NCBI RefSeq assembly: GCF_001870785.1
Contig: NZ_MOLV01000011.1
Coordinates: 51,001 to 115,000 of the forward strand
Source: Exiguobacterium sp. KRL4
GTDB lineage: Bacteria; Bacillota; Bacilli; Exiguobacteriales; Exiguobacteriaceae
DNA length: 64,000 nt
Direction of reading: 5' to 3'
Below the pieces are notes generated by a model. That model worked only from the letters and a program-made list of their open reading frames with translations, searched no databases and was not told the DNA's origin. Below are positions 1 through 9,282 of the stretch, piece after piece. The stretch's first letter is position 1. Each line of letters begins with the position of its first letter. The position numbers and the translations under genes are program-made.

Positions 1-330
1 AAGCGTCGGAATCGAGTTGACGAATTCCGTAATCTGATCCGACAACATCGGACCAAAGATGAATCCAAGCGTCGTCAAGATACTGATCAATCCGAGCAAG
101 ACGACAATCACGGCTGGTCGCCGCTTCATCTTCTTCTCAAGTAGTTCGACGATCGGGAGCAGAACATAGTAGAGGATACCGGCAATCGCCAGCGGTGGCA
201 CGACCATCTGCAATAAAATCGCTAACGGTCGGAATAAAAACGTCACATGATTGCCGACCCAGACGATGATCAATAGCGTCATGATCCACCAGGCACCACG
301 GTACCATTTGTTCTCAAACATTTTTTGCAT
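1..330 (-). CDS. AI-2E family transporter (N-terminal part, cut by window edge)
   Basis: The visible 110 residues start with MQKMFENKWYRGAWW and contain three hydrophobic segments at about residues 13-35, 38-62 and 73-98. The paired short helices followed by a basic KKMKRRP turn are typical of the N-terminus of the AI-2E/UPF0118 (YueF/YdbI-like) permease family, about 350-370 residues long. Members are polytopic membrane proteins; some are autoinducer-2 exporters and others sodium/proton antiporters, so the substrate cannot be named. The ATG at 330 has an AAGGAAGTGA ribosome-binding site just upstream. The rest of the gene lies beyond position 1. It is divergent from the histidine kinase at 602. 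Confidence 0.75.
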   Translation of the reverse strand, partial: MQKMFENKWYRGAWWIMTLLIIVWVGNHVTFLFRPLAILLQMVVPPLAIAGILYYVLLPIVELLEKKMKRRPAVIVVLLGLISILTTLGFIFGPMLSDQITEFVNSIPTL

Positions 331-601
331 CTTGTCACTTCCTTATGATTAAAATAATGGCGTCTCCTTCATTAGATTCCCTTTATTCCGGCTTTTCTAA
401 TCCTTATTTTCAAAAAATAGTTGAGGGCATTCTTTTCTTTTTCTGCTCACATTTCGAACTTTTTTTTAAAAGATAACATTTGAAATATCTTTTTTACATC
501 TTTAAGTGTTAAAGTTTGATGGAAACCCTTCTAAAAAGTACTATTAAACTATTAAATTATTTTTTTGAACCTAACAAAACTACATATGGAGGATAATAAA
601 A
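331..601. promoter_or_regulatory. Divergent intergenic region, AI-2E permease / histidine kinase
   Basis: This AT-rich 271-nt gap must hold promoters for two divergent genes. A perfect 6-bp inverted repeat, CTTTAA-GTG-TTAAAG, lies at 510-524 and could be a small operator. No convincing -35/-10 pair was identified. The kinase ribosome-binding site GGAGG is at about 588-592. Confidence 0.35.
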
Positions 602-3145
602 GTGAAATGGATTAATCAAAAAATTGGTCGACAATTGATGTTCGCTTTTTATATGGTTTTTATCGCACTGAGCCTGACATCAGCGATCGTCTATAACTAT
701 ACAGAACGTAAGATCGATCAAACGAATGCGATATTCGACGATCTACGGGAACGCCGGACAAACGCTAACGCGTTAGCCAACGAATGGACACGTGTGCAGA
801 GCAACGTGAAATCGTATGTGCTGTTCGGAACACCGGAAATGCTCGATACGATCAAAAGCAATCAGCGTGAAATCAATCGTTTGACGGCGTGGTTCGAAGA
901 CAATGCCATCTATACCCAAGGAAAAGAATATGCGGGTGCCACACGGACGCTCTATGACGATTATTTCGGCACTGCCCTACCGCTATTGACGGAATATGTC
1001 GCAGGGAAAAAACAGGGTGCCATCGACGAATCGTTCCTCGACCCTAAAACACTTGCTTCCTTATCGAACGGTGACGATTTATTTAATCAAAACGGCACTT
1101 TAAAAGGGACGAATAGTCAATTGACGACCGATGCCGATGCAGCGGGAATCGATACGTTGCTTGCGAACTACTTGACCTTGATCCAAGAAAAGGAAGTCGA
1201 AGCGAAGACCAGTCTATTGGATGAGATGCGTGTCGCCCAGATCATCTGGTTATCGAACCTGGCCGTGCTTGTCATCATCCTGCTGTTACTCGTCCGCCCG
1301 TTCATCAGCCGGGTGACGAAGCAGGTCAATACATTGTCACGTGACAGTGCGTTACTTGCGGGCGGTGAAGACATTGCCGCGATCCCGTTACCAACACGTC
1401 ATGATGAGTTGTATACCTTAACCACTTCGTTTAACCGGATGGCAGCATCCATCGCCGACAACAAGGTCCATCTGCTCGCGAAAAACGAGGAATTACAAGC
1501 GCAACAAGAGGAACTCGTCGCCCAGCAGGAAGAACTGCAGGCGCAGCAGGAAGAACTTGAAGAAGCACTTGAAATCACGTTACGAAGCGAACAGCACTTG
1601 AAGTACCGAAACGAATTGACGGAAACCCTTGCTTCCCGCGAGACGCTGACCGCTTACCCGGAAATCATCGAGAAGCTCGTCTCGATCACCCACTCGGAAA
1701 TCGGTGCCTTATTGTTCCTTGACCAGCATGATGTCCGCTCGACGATCGAATACGGGATGACGGAAGAGATGGTCGGTCAACTCGTCAAGGACGACCAGTC
1801 GTTGTTCCACCGGGCGCGTGTCTTGAAACGACCGGTCCACTCGTCGAAACAAGTCGCACACGACAGTCCGTTACCGTATCCATATTATATGTATGAAGTC
1901 GCTGTCCCGATTCTTGATCCGAACGAAGAAAAAATCATCGCCTGCGTTTATCTCGTCCGTTACCGCGATGCCTTCACACCGGAACAGATGGGCGATATCC
2001 TCTCGTTCTCGCATCAGTTGTCACTGTCCTTGATGCGGATGGGGATTTACGAAAAAATGATGCACGAGAAAAACAAGACGGGCCAACTGCTGAACTCGAT
2101 TCGAGAAGCCGTCGTCTACATCGAACATGAATCCGACGAGCTGCTCGTCAACGAACCGTTGATGAAACTGTTCCCGGAAGTCCAGACGGAGTACCAGGAC
2201 GATAGCAACTTGTCATCGTTCCGCCAGGCGATGTCGGCCTTGTCGTCGATCATCGATGAGCCGGAACCGTTCGAACAGTACATCGAACAGATCGTCGAAC
2301 AAAACCTGCCGAGCGAAAGTCTTGTCGTCTCGATTCGCTCTCACAATGCCTACATTCAAATCTATGCCGAAAAAATTCAAATCAATCAGATTTGGGTCGG
2401 CACGATGCTCGTCTTGCGTGATGTCACAAAAGAGACGGAAGCGGACCGGATGAAAGAAGAGTTCGTCTCAACGGTCTCCCATGAACTCCGGACACCGTTA
2501 TCTTCCATCTATGGCTTTACGGAACTGATGCTGAACCGTGAAATTGATGCGATGAAACAACGTAAATATTTAACGACGATCCACTCAGAAACCGGACGCC
2601 TGACGACACTCGTCAATGATTTCCTTGACGTGCAGCGGATGGAATCGAGCGAACAACGTTACCAAATGGCGACGTTCGACCTCGTCCAGCTTGCCAGTGA
2701 ACTGATTGATTTCCATGATGCGTCACATACGACCCATCAGTTGACGTTCGAGGCAGAAGGTCCGATCATGATCGATGCCGATTCCGAAAAAATCAAGCAG
2801 TTGCTGAATAACCTGCTGAGCAACGCCATCAAGTACTCACCGGACGGTGGGGATATCGCGATCCAGATCCAGAATCAGGACGGGTTCGCAGAAATCATGA
2901 TTCGTGACCATGGAATCGGTATTCCACAAGAAGCGATGTCGAAACTGTTTGATAAGTTTTATCGTGTCGACAATTCGGAAACCCGCAAAATCGGTGGAAC
3001 CGGACTTGGTTTATCGATCTGTAAAGAAATCGTCAAACACCACAACGGAACGATCGACGTCGAATCGACGGTCGGTGTCGGATCCACCTTTACGATCCGC
3101 TTTCCGATTGCTGTCATCTCGACGATCCTGACGTATGAAGAATAA
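602..3145 (+). CDS. Membrane sensor histidine kinase (HAMP, coiled coil, GAF, HisKA, HATPase)
   Basis: This 847-residue kinase has a transmembrane helix at about residues 11-31, a roughly 180-residue extracytoplasmic domain, and a second helix at about 212-232. A HAMP linker (about 233-286) follows. A glutamine/glutamate-rich coiled coil (about 290-330) is built from near-repeats of EELQAQQ. A GAF-like domain (about 345-478) and a PAS-like segment precede the catalytic core. The HisKA box SHELRTPLSS has the phospho-acceptor His at residue 627. The HATPase has an N box (LLSNAIKYSPDGG), DHGIGIP and GGTGLGLSI. The start is GTG with GGAGG nine bases upstream. No response regulator is adjacent, so it is an orphan kinase here and its stimulus is unknown. 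Confidence 0.9.
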   Translation: MKWINQKIGRQLMFAFYMVFIALSLTSAIVYNYTERKIDQTNAIFDDLRERRTNANALANEWTRVQSNVKSYVLFGTPEMLDTIKSNQREINRLTAWFEDNAIYTQGKEYAGATRTLYDDYFGTALPLLTEYVAGKKQGAIDESFLDPKTLASLSNGDDLFNQNGTLKGTNSQLTTDADAAGIDTLLANYLTLIQEKEVEAKTSLLDEMRVAQIIWLSNLAVLVIILLLLVRPFISRVTKQVNTLSRDSALLAGGEDIAAIPLPTRHDELYTLTTSFNRMAASIADNKVHLLAKNEELQAQQEELVAQQEELQAQQEELEEALEITLRSEQHLKYRNELTETLASRETLTAYPEIIEKLVSITHSEIGALLFLDQHDVRSTIEYGMTEEMVGQLVKDDQSLFHRARVLKRPVHSSKQVAHDSPLPYPYYMYEVAVPILDPNEEKIIACVYLVRYRDAFTPEQMGDILSFSHQLSLSLMRMGIYEKMMHEKNKTGQLLNSIREAVVYIEHESDELLVNEPLMKLFPEVQTEYQDDSNLSSFRQAMSALSSIIDEPEPFEQYIEQIVEQNLPSESLVVSIRSHNAYIQIYAEKIQINQIWVGTMLVLRDVTKETEADRMKEEFVSTVSHELRTPLSSIYGFTELMLNREIDAMKQRKYLTTIHSETGRLTTLVNDFLDVQRMESSEQRYQMATFDLVQLASELIDFHDASHTTHQLTFEAEGPIMIDADSEKIKQLLNNLLSNAIKYSPDGGDIAIQIQNQDGFAEIMIRDHGIGIPQEAMSKLFDKFYRVDNSETRKIGGTGLGLSICKEIVKHHNGTIDVESTVGVGSTFTIRFPIAVISTILTYEE

Positions 3146-3199
3146 TGCAGACGACAAAGGGGCTGACTCATAAGTCAGGCCAAAATCAATCCTTGTGAC

Positions 3200-3350
3200 G
3201 GACGGTTTCGACATCCTCGCTTTCCATGGGCGGAAGGTAAGCCGCGGCAGCCCACATTCCATGCGGTCATGCCGGGTCTTACCTATTCCTGACGGAAGCG
3301 CTAATCGCGCTTCCTTTTCCCATAGGAGTCGAGGATGAACGTTTCCGTCC
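3200..3350. repeat. Structured extragenic repeat, copy 1
   Basis: This is an imperfect palindrome. The outer arms are GGACGG (3200-3205) and CCGTCC (3345-3350), with CATCCTCG near 3212-3219 facing CGAGGATG near 3330-3337. Inside lie GGTAAG/CTTACC and a GGAAGCGC-TAAT-CGCGCTTCC-type hairpin. The cores CTCGCTTTCC, GGGTCTT and GCTTCCTTTTCCC..TAGGAGTCGAG recur at 21229-21369 and partly at 63830-63857. Similar long palindromic intergenic repeats occur in Bacillaceae genomes; that comparison is from memory. Confidence 0.65.
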
Positions 3351-3434
3351 TTCATCAATCAAATGGCCGATGATCCCATCTTTTCACGGGGTCATCGGCC
3401 GTTTCTATGCAAATTCTTATTGTTCACGAAGGAA

Positions 3435-3480
3435 AAGGGAGGTGGATTTCCGGATCAAACACCGGAAATCCACCTCCCTT
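3435..3480. terminator. Perfect 19-bp hairpin between converging genes
   Basis: AAGGGAGGTGGATTTCCGG (3435-3453) pairs without mismatch to 3462-3480 around an 8-nt loop. It lies between the 3' ends of the kinase gene and flhP, so it may stop transcription in either direction, although the T-run after it is poor on both strands. Confidence 0.55.
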
Positions 3481-3545
3481 CATTCATTTTAATCGAGAGA
3501 CGTCTTTACTTTCGAGTCAGCCCCTTTGCTATTGATCCAACTGAC

Positions 3546-4328
3546 TTATTTAAGCGACGTCACGATGCCCATCATCTGGTCCGATGTCGTCAAGGCTTTG
3601 GAATTGAACTGGTACGCCCGTTGAATCTGCGTCAAGTTCGTCATCTCTGTTCCCATGTCGACGTTTGACGTCTCAAGTGTCCCGACGGTCAACGGATTAC
3701 CTGCTGCATTCTGATATTGCCCTGTCGCCGTGTAGAGCCCTGCTCCTGCTTCGGTCAATTCGCCGTGGTTCGGGATATCGGCGACGCCGATCCGGGCGAG
3801 TACACGCCGTTCTCCGTTCAGGATACCCGTGATGTTGCCGTCCTTGTTCAGTTCGATCGAGGTCGCATTGTCCGGTAACGTGATCGGTTCGTTGGCTTGA
3901 TTGATGACCGACCGTCCCGCGTCATCCGTCAACAGGACTTGTCCGTTTGCTTGCGGTGACAATTCAAAGTTGCCGTCCCGCGTAAACTTCGTCACACCAT
4001 CCGCATCAATCACACCAAAAAAGTGATGCGGATCACTGAGAGCCGCGTCCAGATTACGCCCCGTATTTTGGAACGTCCCCGTCGTAAAGCGCGTCGCTTC
4101 ATTGGCAACATAACCGCCGACACCGAGGCGAAGTCCTGCTGGTGTCGTCAACGGACCTGTTGCAAGTCCTGCCGGTTGATTGTTGAGATTACGGACAAGC
4201 AGTTCATTAAACTGCGATTCACGTCGTTTATAGCCATTCGTATTGGCATTCGCCAAGTTATGTCCTGTCGTATCGAGCTGCTTCTGGAGCTGCGCCATTG
4301 TACTGGCGGATGTATAAAGTGATTGCAT
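3546..4328 (-). CDS. flhP: Flagellar hook-basal body protein FlhP (FlgG-like)
   Basis: This 260-residue protein has the N-terminal flagellar rod signature (LDTTGHNLANANTNGYKRR, about residues 18-36). Its C-terminus (NLTQIQRAYQFNSKALTTSDQMMG) is the coiled-coil tail that polymerises in rod and hook proteins. FlgG/FlhO/FlhP proteins form the distal rod of the basal body outside the membrane and are exported by the flagellar type III apparatus. It follows flhO by 15 nt in one operon with AAGGAGG before the ATG. The order mbl, flhO, flhP is also found in B. subtilis, although here three unrelated genes separate mbl from the pair. Confidence 0.9.
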   Translation of the reverse strand: MQSLYTSASTMAQLQKQLDTTGHNLANANTNGYKRRESQFNELLVRNLNNQPAGLATGPLTTPAGLRLGVGGYVANEATRFTTGTFQNTGRNLDAALSDPHHFFGVIDADGVTKFTRDGNFELSPQANGQVLLTDDAGRSVINQANEPITLPDNATSIELNKDGNITGILNGERRVLARIGVADIPNHGELTEAGAGLYTATGQYQNAAGNPLTVGTLETSNVDMGTEMTNLTQIQRAYQFNSKALTTSDQMMGIVTSLK

Positions 4329-4343
4329 GGATTTCCTCCTTGA

Positions 4344-5132
4344 TTAACGGACACGTCCGATTTCCGAGACCGCTCTTTCAGCAGTCCGGTCATAGGCCTG
4401 GATGACTTTTTGATTGGCTTCGAACTGGCGGAGACCGGCGTTCATCTGTGTCATCGTCTGTTCGACTTCGACGTTCCCGAGTTCAAGGACCCCTTGATCC
4501 ACTTTGACAGCACCAGCGTTCAATGCGTCCGGTGACCGGAACAACCCGTTCCCCGTCCGTTCGAGCGTCTCCGGTTGATCCGTCACGACAAGACCCAGGT
4601 TCCCGATCGCTTGCCCGTTCCCGTCCGTGACAGCACCGTCTGCGCTGACGACGAAATCTTCATTGACGACGTTCAACGGTTGTCCATCCTCACCAAGTAC
4701 CAGATCATTTTCAGTCGTCCGTAAAAACCCATCCTGTCCGACAGCGAACTGACCGTTTGTCGTATAAAGGGTTTCTTCTTCACCGGTCGTCGGGTCCGCA
4801 TGGCGAACCGTAAACAGGGCGGCTCCTTCGAGCGAGCTGATTTGAATGTCTGTCGCATTTCCGGTCTCGGTGATCGAACCCAGGGCAAAGTTCGGTGTTG
4901 CTGCCTGCATGAAGACACCTGTCGCCAGTTTCCCGACCGTTCCGCGTGAGCGGATGCCCGACTGTTCATTGACGGCCGACTGCTGGATCATCATCTCAGG
5001 AAATGTCCGAAGGGATGCCTGATCCGCACGAAAACCCGGTGTCCGGGCATTCGCCAGGTTGTTACTTAACATTTCTTGTTGCCGTTGTAACGACTGCATG
5101 GCATTGGATGCCGTGTACATTCCTCGTAACAT
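4344..5132 (-). CDS. flhO: Flagellar basal-body rod protein FlhO (FlgG-like)
   Basis: This 262-residue protein opens with MLRGMYTASNAMQS and carries the rod-protein motif MLSNNLANARTPGFR at about residues 21-35. The middle is beta-rich. The C-terminal segment (VEVEQTMTQMNAGLRQFEANQKVIQAYD) is the conserved polymerisation helix. The paired paralogue FlhP is immediately downstream, so the two were assigned by order and similarity. The ATG at 5132 has a GAGGAG box. A sequence matching the sigma-D -10 element lies about 50 bp upstream. Confidence 0.9.
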   Translation of the reverse strand: MLRGMYTASNAMQSLQRQQEMLSNNLANARTPGFRADQASLRTFPEMMIQQSAVNEQSGIRSRGTVGKLATGVFMQAATPNFALGSITETGNATDIQISSLEGAALFTVRHADPTTGEEETLYTTNGQFAVGQDGFLRTTENDLVLGEDGQPLNVVNEDFVVSADGAVTDGNGQAIGNLGLVVTDQPETLERTGNGLFRSPDALNAGAVKVDQGVLELGNVEVEQTMTQMNAGLRQFEANQKVIQAYDRTAERAVSEIGRVR

Positions 5133-5181
5133 ATGTGTTGGCTCCTCATTGACTTATTGTTCAATTCTCTTCTTTATAGTA

Positions 5182-5189
5182 TATCGGTC
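5182..5189 (-). promoter_or_regulatory. Sigma-D-like -10 element upstream of flhO
   Basis: On the minus strand the sequence ACCGATAT matches seven of eight positions of the motility sigma factor -10 consensus GCCGATAT. It is suitably placed before flhO. A matching TAAA -35 element at the expected 14-16 nt spacing is not seen, so this is a candidate only. Confidence 0.35.
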
Positions 5190-5363
5190 AATTTTTGGGG
5201 AATTCGATGTTTTTTTCAAAATAAGGAAATGAAAAACGTAGATGCATCGAAAGACCTACCCCTTTCGTTCAAAAACATTTGCTTATTTTTCAACAGATTT
5301 GATATTTCCAACTCCCATAAATTGTTATAATTACACTATGACGACACGAAACGAGGTGAGGTT

Positions 5364-7862
5364 ATGCCCTTCTTTAAAAAGAAGAATACAGAATCCTTCA
5401 TCAATGGCTCCTTGGATTTTAAACAGCTTGTCGACGCGACCCATTTTTTAGAGAATCATCCGGATGCCGTCTATACCTTGAATCTAGAAGGACAGATCGT
5501 CTCCTATAATCAAAAACTTTCGCTTCTTCTAGGCTATGGGGGAAAACAACTCCAACACCAGCATTTCAGCGACTTCATCACACCAGCTGAAGCCAAACGA
5601 ATTGCTCCGATCAAACAACGGGCATTGAGCGGCGAAACCGTCCACTTCACAGCAGAAGTCGCCCATCATGACGGGTATCGCTTAACGATGAACGTCACGA
5701 ACATTCCGATTTATCAAAACCATGTCATCATCGGCGTCTACGGTATCGCCCGGGACATCACCCAACATGTTCAGCTTCGGCTTCAACATACCCGGCTGTC
5801 GGCAAAAGAACAATTGACGGCGTCACTTCCGGGACTCGCTTTTTTTGAGTACGAAACAAAGCAGGACCATCTCACTTTGTCGGCTCATTTCGCCTCCTTA
5901 CTGAATATCTCGCAACATCGGCTGGCTTCACTCGATTACGATGAATTTTTACTTGAAATTCATCCGGATGACCGGCCCCATTTCAAAAAACAACTGACAC
6001 TCCTTCAGACAGGTGAACCAACTGTCTCCTGCCGCTTGCGGATGAACCAAACACGCGACTACACACGAGGCGTGACTTGTCAGGGACTCCGCTCCGAAGA
6101 AGGCAACCAGGAACTGTTCAGTTTTCTGTTCCAAGTCGCTGCAAAAGCGACTGACGATTCGGAAACCGAGCCCGTACCGGACCAGACGATCCAACAAGAG
6201 GATATCCGGAAACTCTCTTTATACGATGAAGTGACCGGACTGCCGAACCGGACCTTATTCCTTGAAGAAGTCGAGCATCTAATCCGGACCGATCACCCGT
6301 TTACGATTTTATCGCTTGATTTTAATCAGTTGCATCAGATCAATGAACAGATTGGTTACGATATCGGTGATCACTGGTTAAGACAGACAAGCCACTGTTT
6401 GACGGAAAAATTACCGGATTTCTACTGTTCCCGACTTGCCGGCGACCACTATGCCGCCTTGTCGACACAACCGTTCGACGAAGTCTCACTAAAGGAGACG
6501 TGTCTTGATCTGTTGACGCTGAACGAGACCCGTTTTCAGATTGAAGGCTACGAGCTGGCGGCTGAACTGGCGATTGGTCTTAGTCCGTTCCAACATGACG
6601 AGACGACGGCAACGGAATTGCTTCACACTGCTAATCGTGCCTTGTCCCGTGCCAAACTAAAGGTACAACCCTCTTACGAATTTTATACGTCACAGCTCGA
6701 CCTTGAAATCTATCGTCGTCATCAGCTCGAACAAAGTCTGCGTCATGCGATCGAACAAGACGAACTGTTTCTTGAATACCAACCAAAGGTCGACATATGG
6801 AGCGGACAGATTTTGGCGTGCGAAGCCCTGATTCGCTGGGATCATCCTGAATGGGGACGCATTCCCCCACAAGACTTCATCCCGTTATCGGAAGAAGGTC
6901 ATTGTTATCTGCCGATCGGAGAATGGGTACTCGACACCGTCTGTCGGACCATCCAGTCTCTCATGCAACAACATGTTCCGGTCGTCCCGATTTCAATCAA
7001 TCTCTCTTCGAATCAACTGCTTCACCGGGACTTCGTCCAAACGATCCGTTCGTGCCTGCACCGCTATCAAGTCCCGACCCGGTACTTACAACTCGAGCTT
7101 CAGGAAAGCGTGTTGTTGCATGAAAGCGAGTTCGTCAAAGAGACGTTACAACAGCTCCATCAGTTAGGAGTCCAGCTGATCCTCGACGGCTATGGAAGCG
7201 GTGTTTCTTCCTTAAGCAGCCTCCAGAGTTATCCGATCAGCAGTCTGAAACTTGACCGGTCGTTCGTCGCCCGACTCGAGAAAGACGATCGGTCCGTTCC
7301 GCTCATCAAAAGCATCGTCTACCTGGCGAAAGAATTTCAGTTATCCGTCGTCGCTGAAGGCATCGAGACGCTTAACCAACTCGATCAGTTCCGGGATTTT
7401 GAATGCCATGCCGTTCAAGGTTATCTGTTCAGCCGTCCCGTCGGCATCGAAGCGTTACGTCTTCTTTTGAAACAAGGAGTCCTGCAGCCGGTTGAATCGA
7501 TGAAGAAGTCACCGAAAAAACCGTTGCCGTCTCTACACGGACTTATCTCGATCACACGATTGAATGGAAAGGATGTCAACGTCGGGGCTTCCCCGATCCT
7601 CATCACCCGCAGTACGAACCGTTCTGTTCATTTTTATGCGTCAATCCGCCTGCCGGTCGACCATCAAATCGAGCTGTCGCTTCAATTAACGGATATCGTC
7701 CACCCGAAAATACTGATTGAACCGCTCGCCGTGACCGAACTCGATAACGGGCTGTTCCATTATTCGGCCGACTATAAAATCCGTGCTCAGTCGGGACAAA
7801 TCATGAAGGCACTCGAAACGTCCCAGCAACTGAAGCTCGATGAGTTCTTCATGTTATCCTGA
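5364..7862 (+). CDS. PAS-PAS-degenerate GGDEF-EAL-PilZ-like protein
   Basis: This 832-residue cytoplasmic protein has PAS domains at about residues 25-145 and 150-270, a GGDEF domain (285-450), an EAL domain (460-705) and a beta-rich C-terminal PilZ-like region (715-832). The GGDEF signature reads AGDHY, so cyclase activity is unlikely. The EAL motif (EALIRW, about 486) and the downstream N, E, K and Q residues are kept. However, the metal-binding DDFGTG loop reads DGYGSG near residue 607, losing one aspartate. It is probably a c-di-GMP sensor or a weak phosphodiesterase. An extended -10 (TGTTATAAT) lies near 5328 and the GAGGTGAGG box supports the ATG. A paralogue sits at 37492. Confidence 0.88.
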   Translation: MPFFKKKNTESFINGSLDFKQLVDATHFLENHPDAVYTLNLEGQIVSYNQKLSLLLGYGGKQLQHQHFSDFITPAEAKRIAPIKQRALSGETVHFTAEVAHHDGYRLTMNVTNIPIYQNHVIIGVYGIARDITQHVQLRLQHTRLSAKEQLTASLPGLAFFEYETKQDHLTLSAHFASLLNISQHRLASLDYDEFLLEIHPDDRPHFKKQLTLLQTGEPTVSCRLRMNQTRDYTRGVTCQGLRSEEGNQELFSFLFQVAAKATDDSETEPVPDQTIQQEDIRKLSLYDEVTGLPNRTLFLEEVEHLIRTDHPFTILSLDFNQLHQINEQIGYDIGDHWLRQTSHCLTEKLPDFYCSRLAGDHYAALSTQPFDEVSLKETCLDLLTLNETRFQIEGYELAAELAIGLSPFQHDETTATELLHTANRALSRAKLKVQPSYEFYTSQLDLEIYRRHQLEQSLRHAIEQDELFLEYQPKVDIWSGQILACEALIRWDHPEWGRIPPQDFIPLSEEGHCYLPIGEWVLDTVCRTIQSLMQQHVPVVPISINLSSNQLLHRDFVQTIRSCLHRYQVPTRYLQLELQESVLLHESEFVKETLQQLHQLGVQLILDGYGSGVSSLSSLQSYPISSLKLDRSFVARLEKDDRSVPLIKSIVYLAKEFQLSVVAEGIETLNQLDQFRDFECHAVQGYLFSRPVGIEALRLLLKQGVLQPVESMKKSPKKPLPSLHGLISITRLNGKDVNVGASPILITRSTNRSVHFYASIRLPVDHQIELSLQLTDIVHPKILIEPLAVTELDNGLFHYSADYKIRAQSGQIMKALETSQQLKLDEFFMLS

Positions 7863-7874
7863 TGATCCTCCATC

Positions 7875-7913
7875 AAAAAGGCGATCCCAATGCAACATCG
7901 GAACCGCCTTTTT
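7875..7913. terminator. Bidirectional terminator
   Basis: AAAAAGGCG (7875-7883) pairs with CGCCTTTTT (7905-7913) between the converging PAS-EAL and MFS genes, giving a T-run on both strands. Confidence 0.8.
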
Positions 7914-7921
7914 CGTATGAA

Positions 7922-9118
7922 TCAAGAATGTTTTTTACTGAGGACCGCCGTTTGCGTCCGTTCGAGCACCGCATTCGTAATGACAATCAAACCGGTGAAC
8001 AGGAACAACGCTTCAAAACCAAAGTGACCGGCAATCTGACCACCGGCCAGTGGTCCGAGGAAATTCCCCATGAACTGCGCCGACTGGTTGTAACCGAAGA
8101 TCCGACCCGATGCATTCGCCGGCGTATGTTTGCGGAGAAGTGTCTGGACCGACGGCATCAACGCCGCGGTCGCAAAACCGATTCCCATCCGTAAGATGAT
8201 CAGTTGGCTTGTATCCGTCACGAACGCCTGCGGAATCAGGAACGCGGCGAAAATCAGCAAGGCGAAGAACAGAACACGTTCCGCCCCAATCTTATCCGAC
8301 AGGCGACCAAGCCGCTGCGCCGCCAGCAAGGCGGCAATCCCAGGTGCTGATGCGACGATTCCGGATAACAGCGCCAACCGTTCCGTACCGGGACTGAGTT
8401 CCCGGACGTATAGCGATAAAATCGGACTAATCGATTGAGCCGCGAACTGAATCAAAAACGTCGTCAAAAAGAGACTTAGAATCAATTCCGGATGACGCAG
8501 TGATTGAATGACTTCTTTGGCTGACGCCATCGACTTCGTCTGCAGCGGTACGAAGTCTTCTTTGACGAAGAAATACGTGACGAGGAACGTCAGAAAGAGC
8601 GGAATGCTCGTAAAGAGAAAAACGGGTCGAAGCCCAATCATATCGGCAAGGAATCCTCCAATCAGAGGTCCGAGTAATCCACCGGCAATCCCACCGGTCG
8701 ATAATGTACCGAGCGCCCAGCCACTTTTCTCTTTTGGGGTTTGTGACGCAATCAAGGTGATTCCGGCGGAGATGAATCCGGAGACGGCACCCATCACGAG
8801 TCGTAAGAAGACGAGTTGATAGACATCCTGAACGAAGCTGATCAAGAACATGACGATCGACATCCCGAGGCTCGCGCGGAGCAACATTAGCTTCCGTCCT
8901 TTTTTATCCGCGAGTCGTCCCCAAATCGGTGAGACGATCGCTGCGACGAGAAATGTCGCACCAAACGCGACGCCGGACCATGTCGTGATTTCCTGACGAC
9001 CACTCACGCCCAGTTCTTCAATGAATAAGGGCAAAAACGGTAAGACTAAACTCAAGGCAGCAGCGGTCAAAAAACTACCGATCCAGACGACAACTAGATT
9101 TCGTTTCCACAATGGCAT
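7922..9118 (-). CDS. MFS drug exporter, MdtG/DHA1-like
   Basis: This 398-residue protein has about twelve hydrophobic segments and the MFS motif A GRLADKKGRKLML (about residues 66-78) between helices 2 and 3. A second copy-like loop, RLGRLSDKIGAERV, lies in the C-terminal half. The motif-C-like stretch GGIAGGLLGPLIGG near 142-155 marks the drug:proton antiporter DHA1 group. Overall it resembles MdtG/YitG-type multidrug exporters, but the substrate cannot be inferred. The ATG at 9118 has an AAGGAAGTGA box. It stands alone, with a terminator downstream. Confidence 0.82.
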   Translation of the reverse strand: MPLWKRNLVVVWIGSFLTAAALSLVLPFLPLFIEELGVSGRQEITTWSGVAFGATFLVAAIVSPIWGRLADKKGRKLMLLRASLGMSIVMFLISFVQDVYQLVFLRLVMGAVSGFISAGITLIASQTPKEKSGWALGTLSTGGIAGGLLGPLIGGFLADMIGLRPVFLFTSIPLFLTFLVTYFFVKEDFVPLQTKSMASAKEVIQSLRHPELILSLFLTTFLIQFAAQSISPILSLYVRELSPGTERLALLSGIVASAPGIAALLAAQRLGRLSDKIGAERVLFFALLIFAAFLIPQAFVTDTSQLIILRMGIGFATAALMPSVQTLLRKHTPANASGRIFGYNQSAQFMGNFLGPLAGGQIAGHFGFEALFLFTGLIVITNAVLERTQTAVLSKKHS

Positions 9119-9282
9119 TGTGGCATCACTTCCTTTTTAATGGTAAATCCGTGTTAATTCAACAACTTCTAATATACACTTCACAAAGTGAAATGTCTAC
9201 GGATTAAACTGATTCCATTGCCTTATATCCAAATCTGTCCAAACGACCGATACTTAGGTAACAACAAAAGGAGAGTGAAGAT

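Larger units (their letters stand above)
3155..3528. mobile_element. MITE-like structured element bounded by 15-bp inverted repeats
   Basis: The segment between two converging genes begins with CAAAGGGGCTGACTC (3155-3169) and ends with its exact reverse complement (3514-3528). Inside are a palindromic repeat unit (3200-3350) and a perfect 19-bp hairpin (3435-3480). No plausible reading frame fills it. Terminal inverted repeats without a transposase fit a miniature element, and the GGGGCTGACTC end resembles IS-type termini. No target-site duplication is visible, so a complex convergent terminator remains possible. Confidence 0.45.

Noticed and set aside
3363..3668. 101-codon plus-strand frame across the repeat element and flhP end
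   Set aside because: It crosses the 19-bp hairpin and the antisense of flhP; no ribosome-binding site or family.
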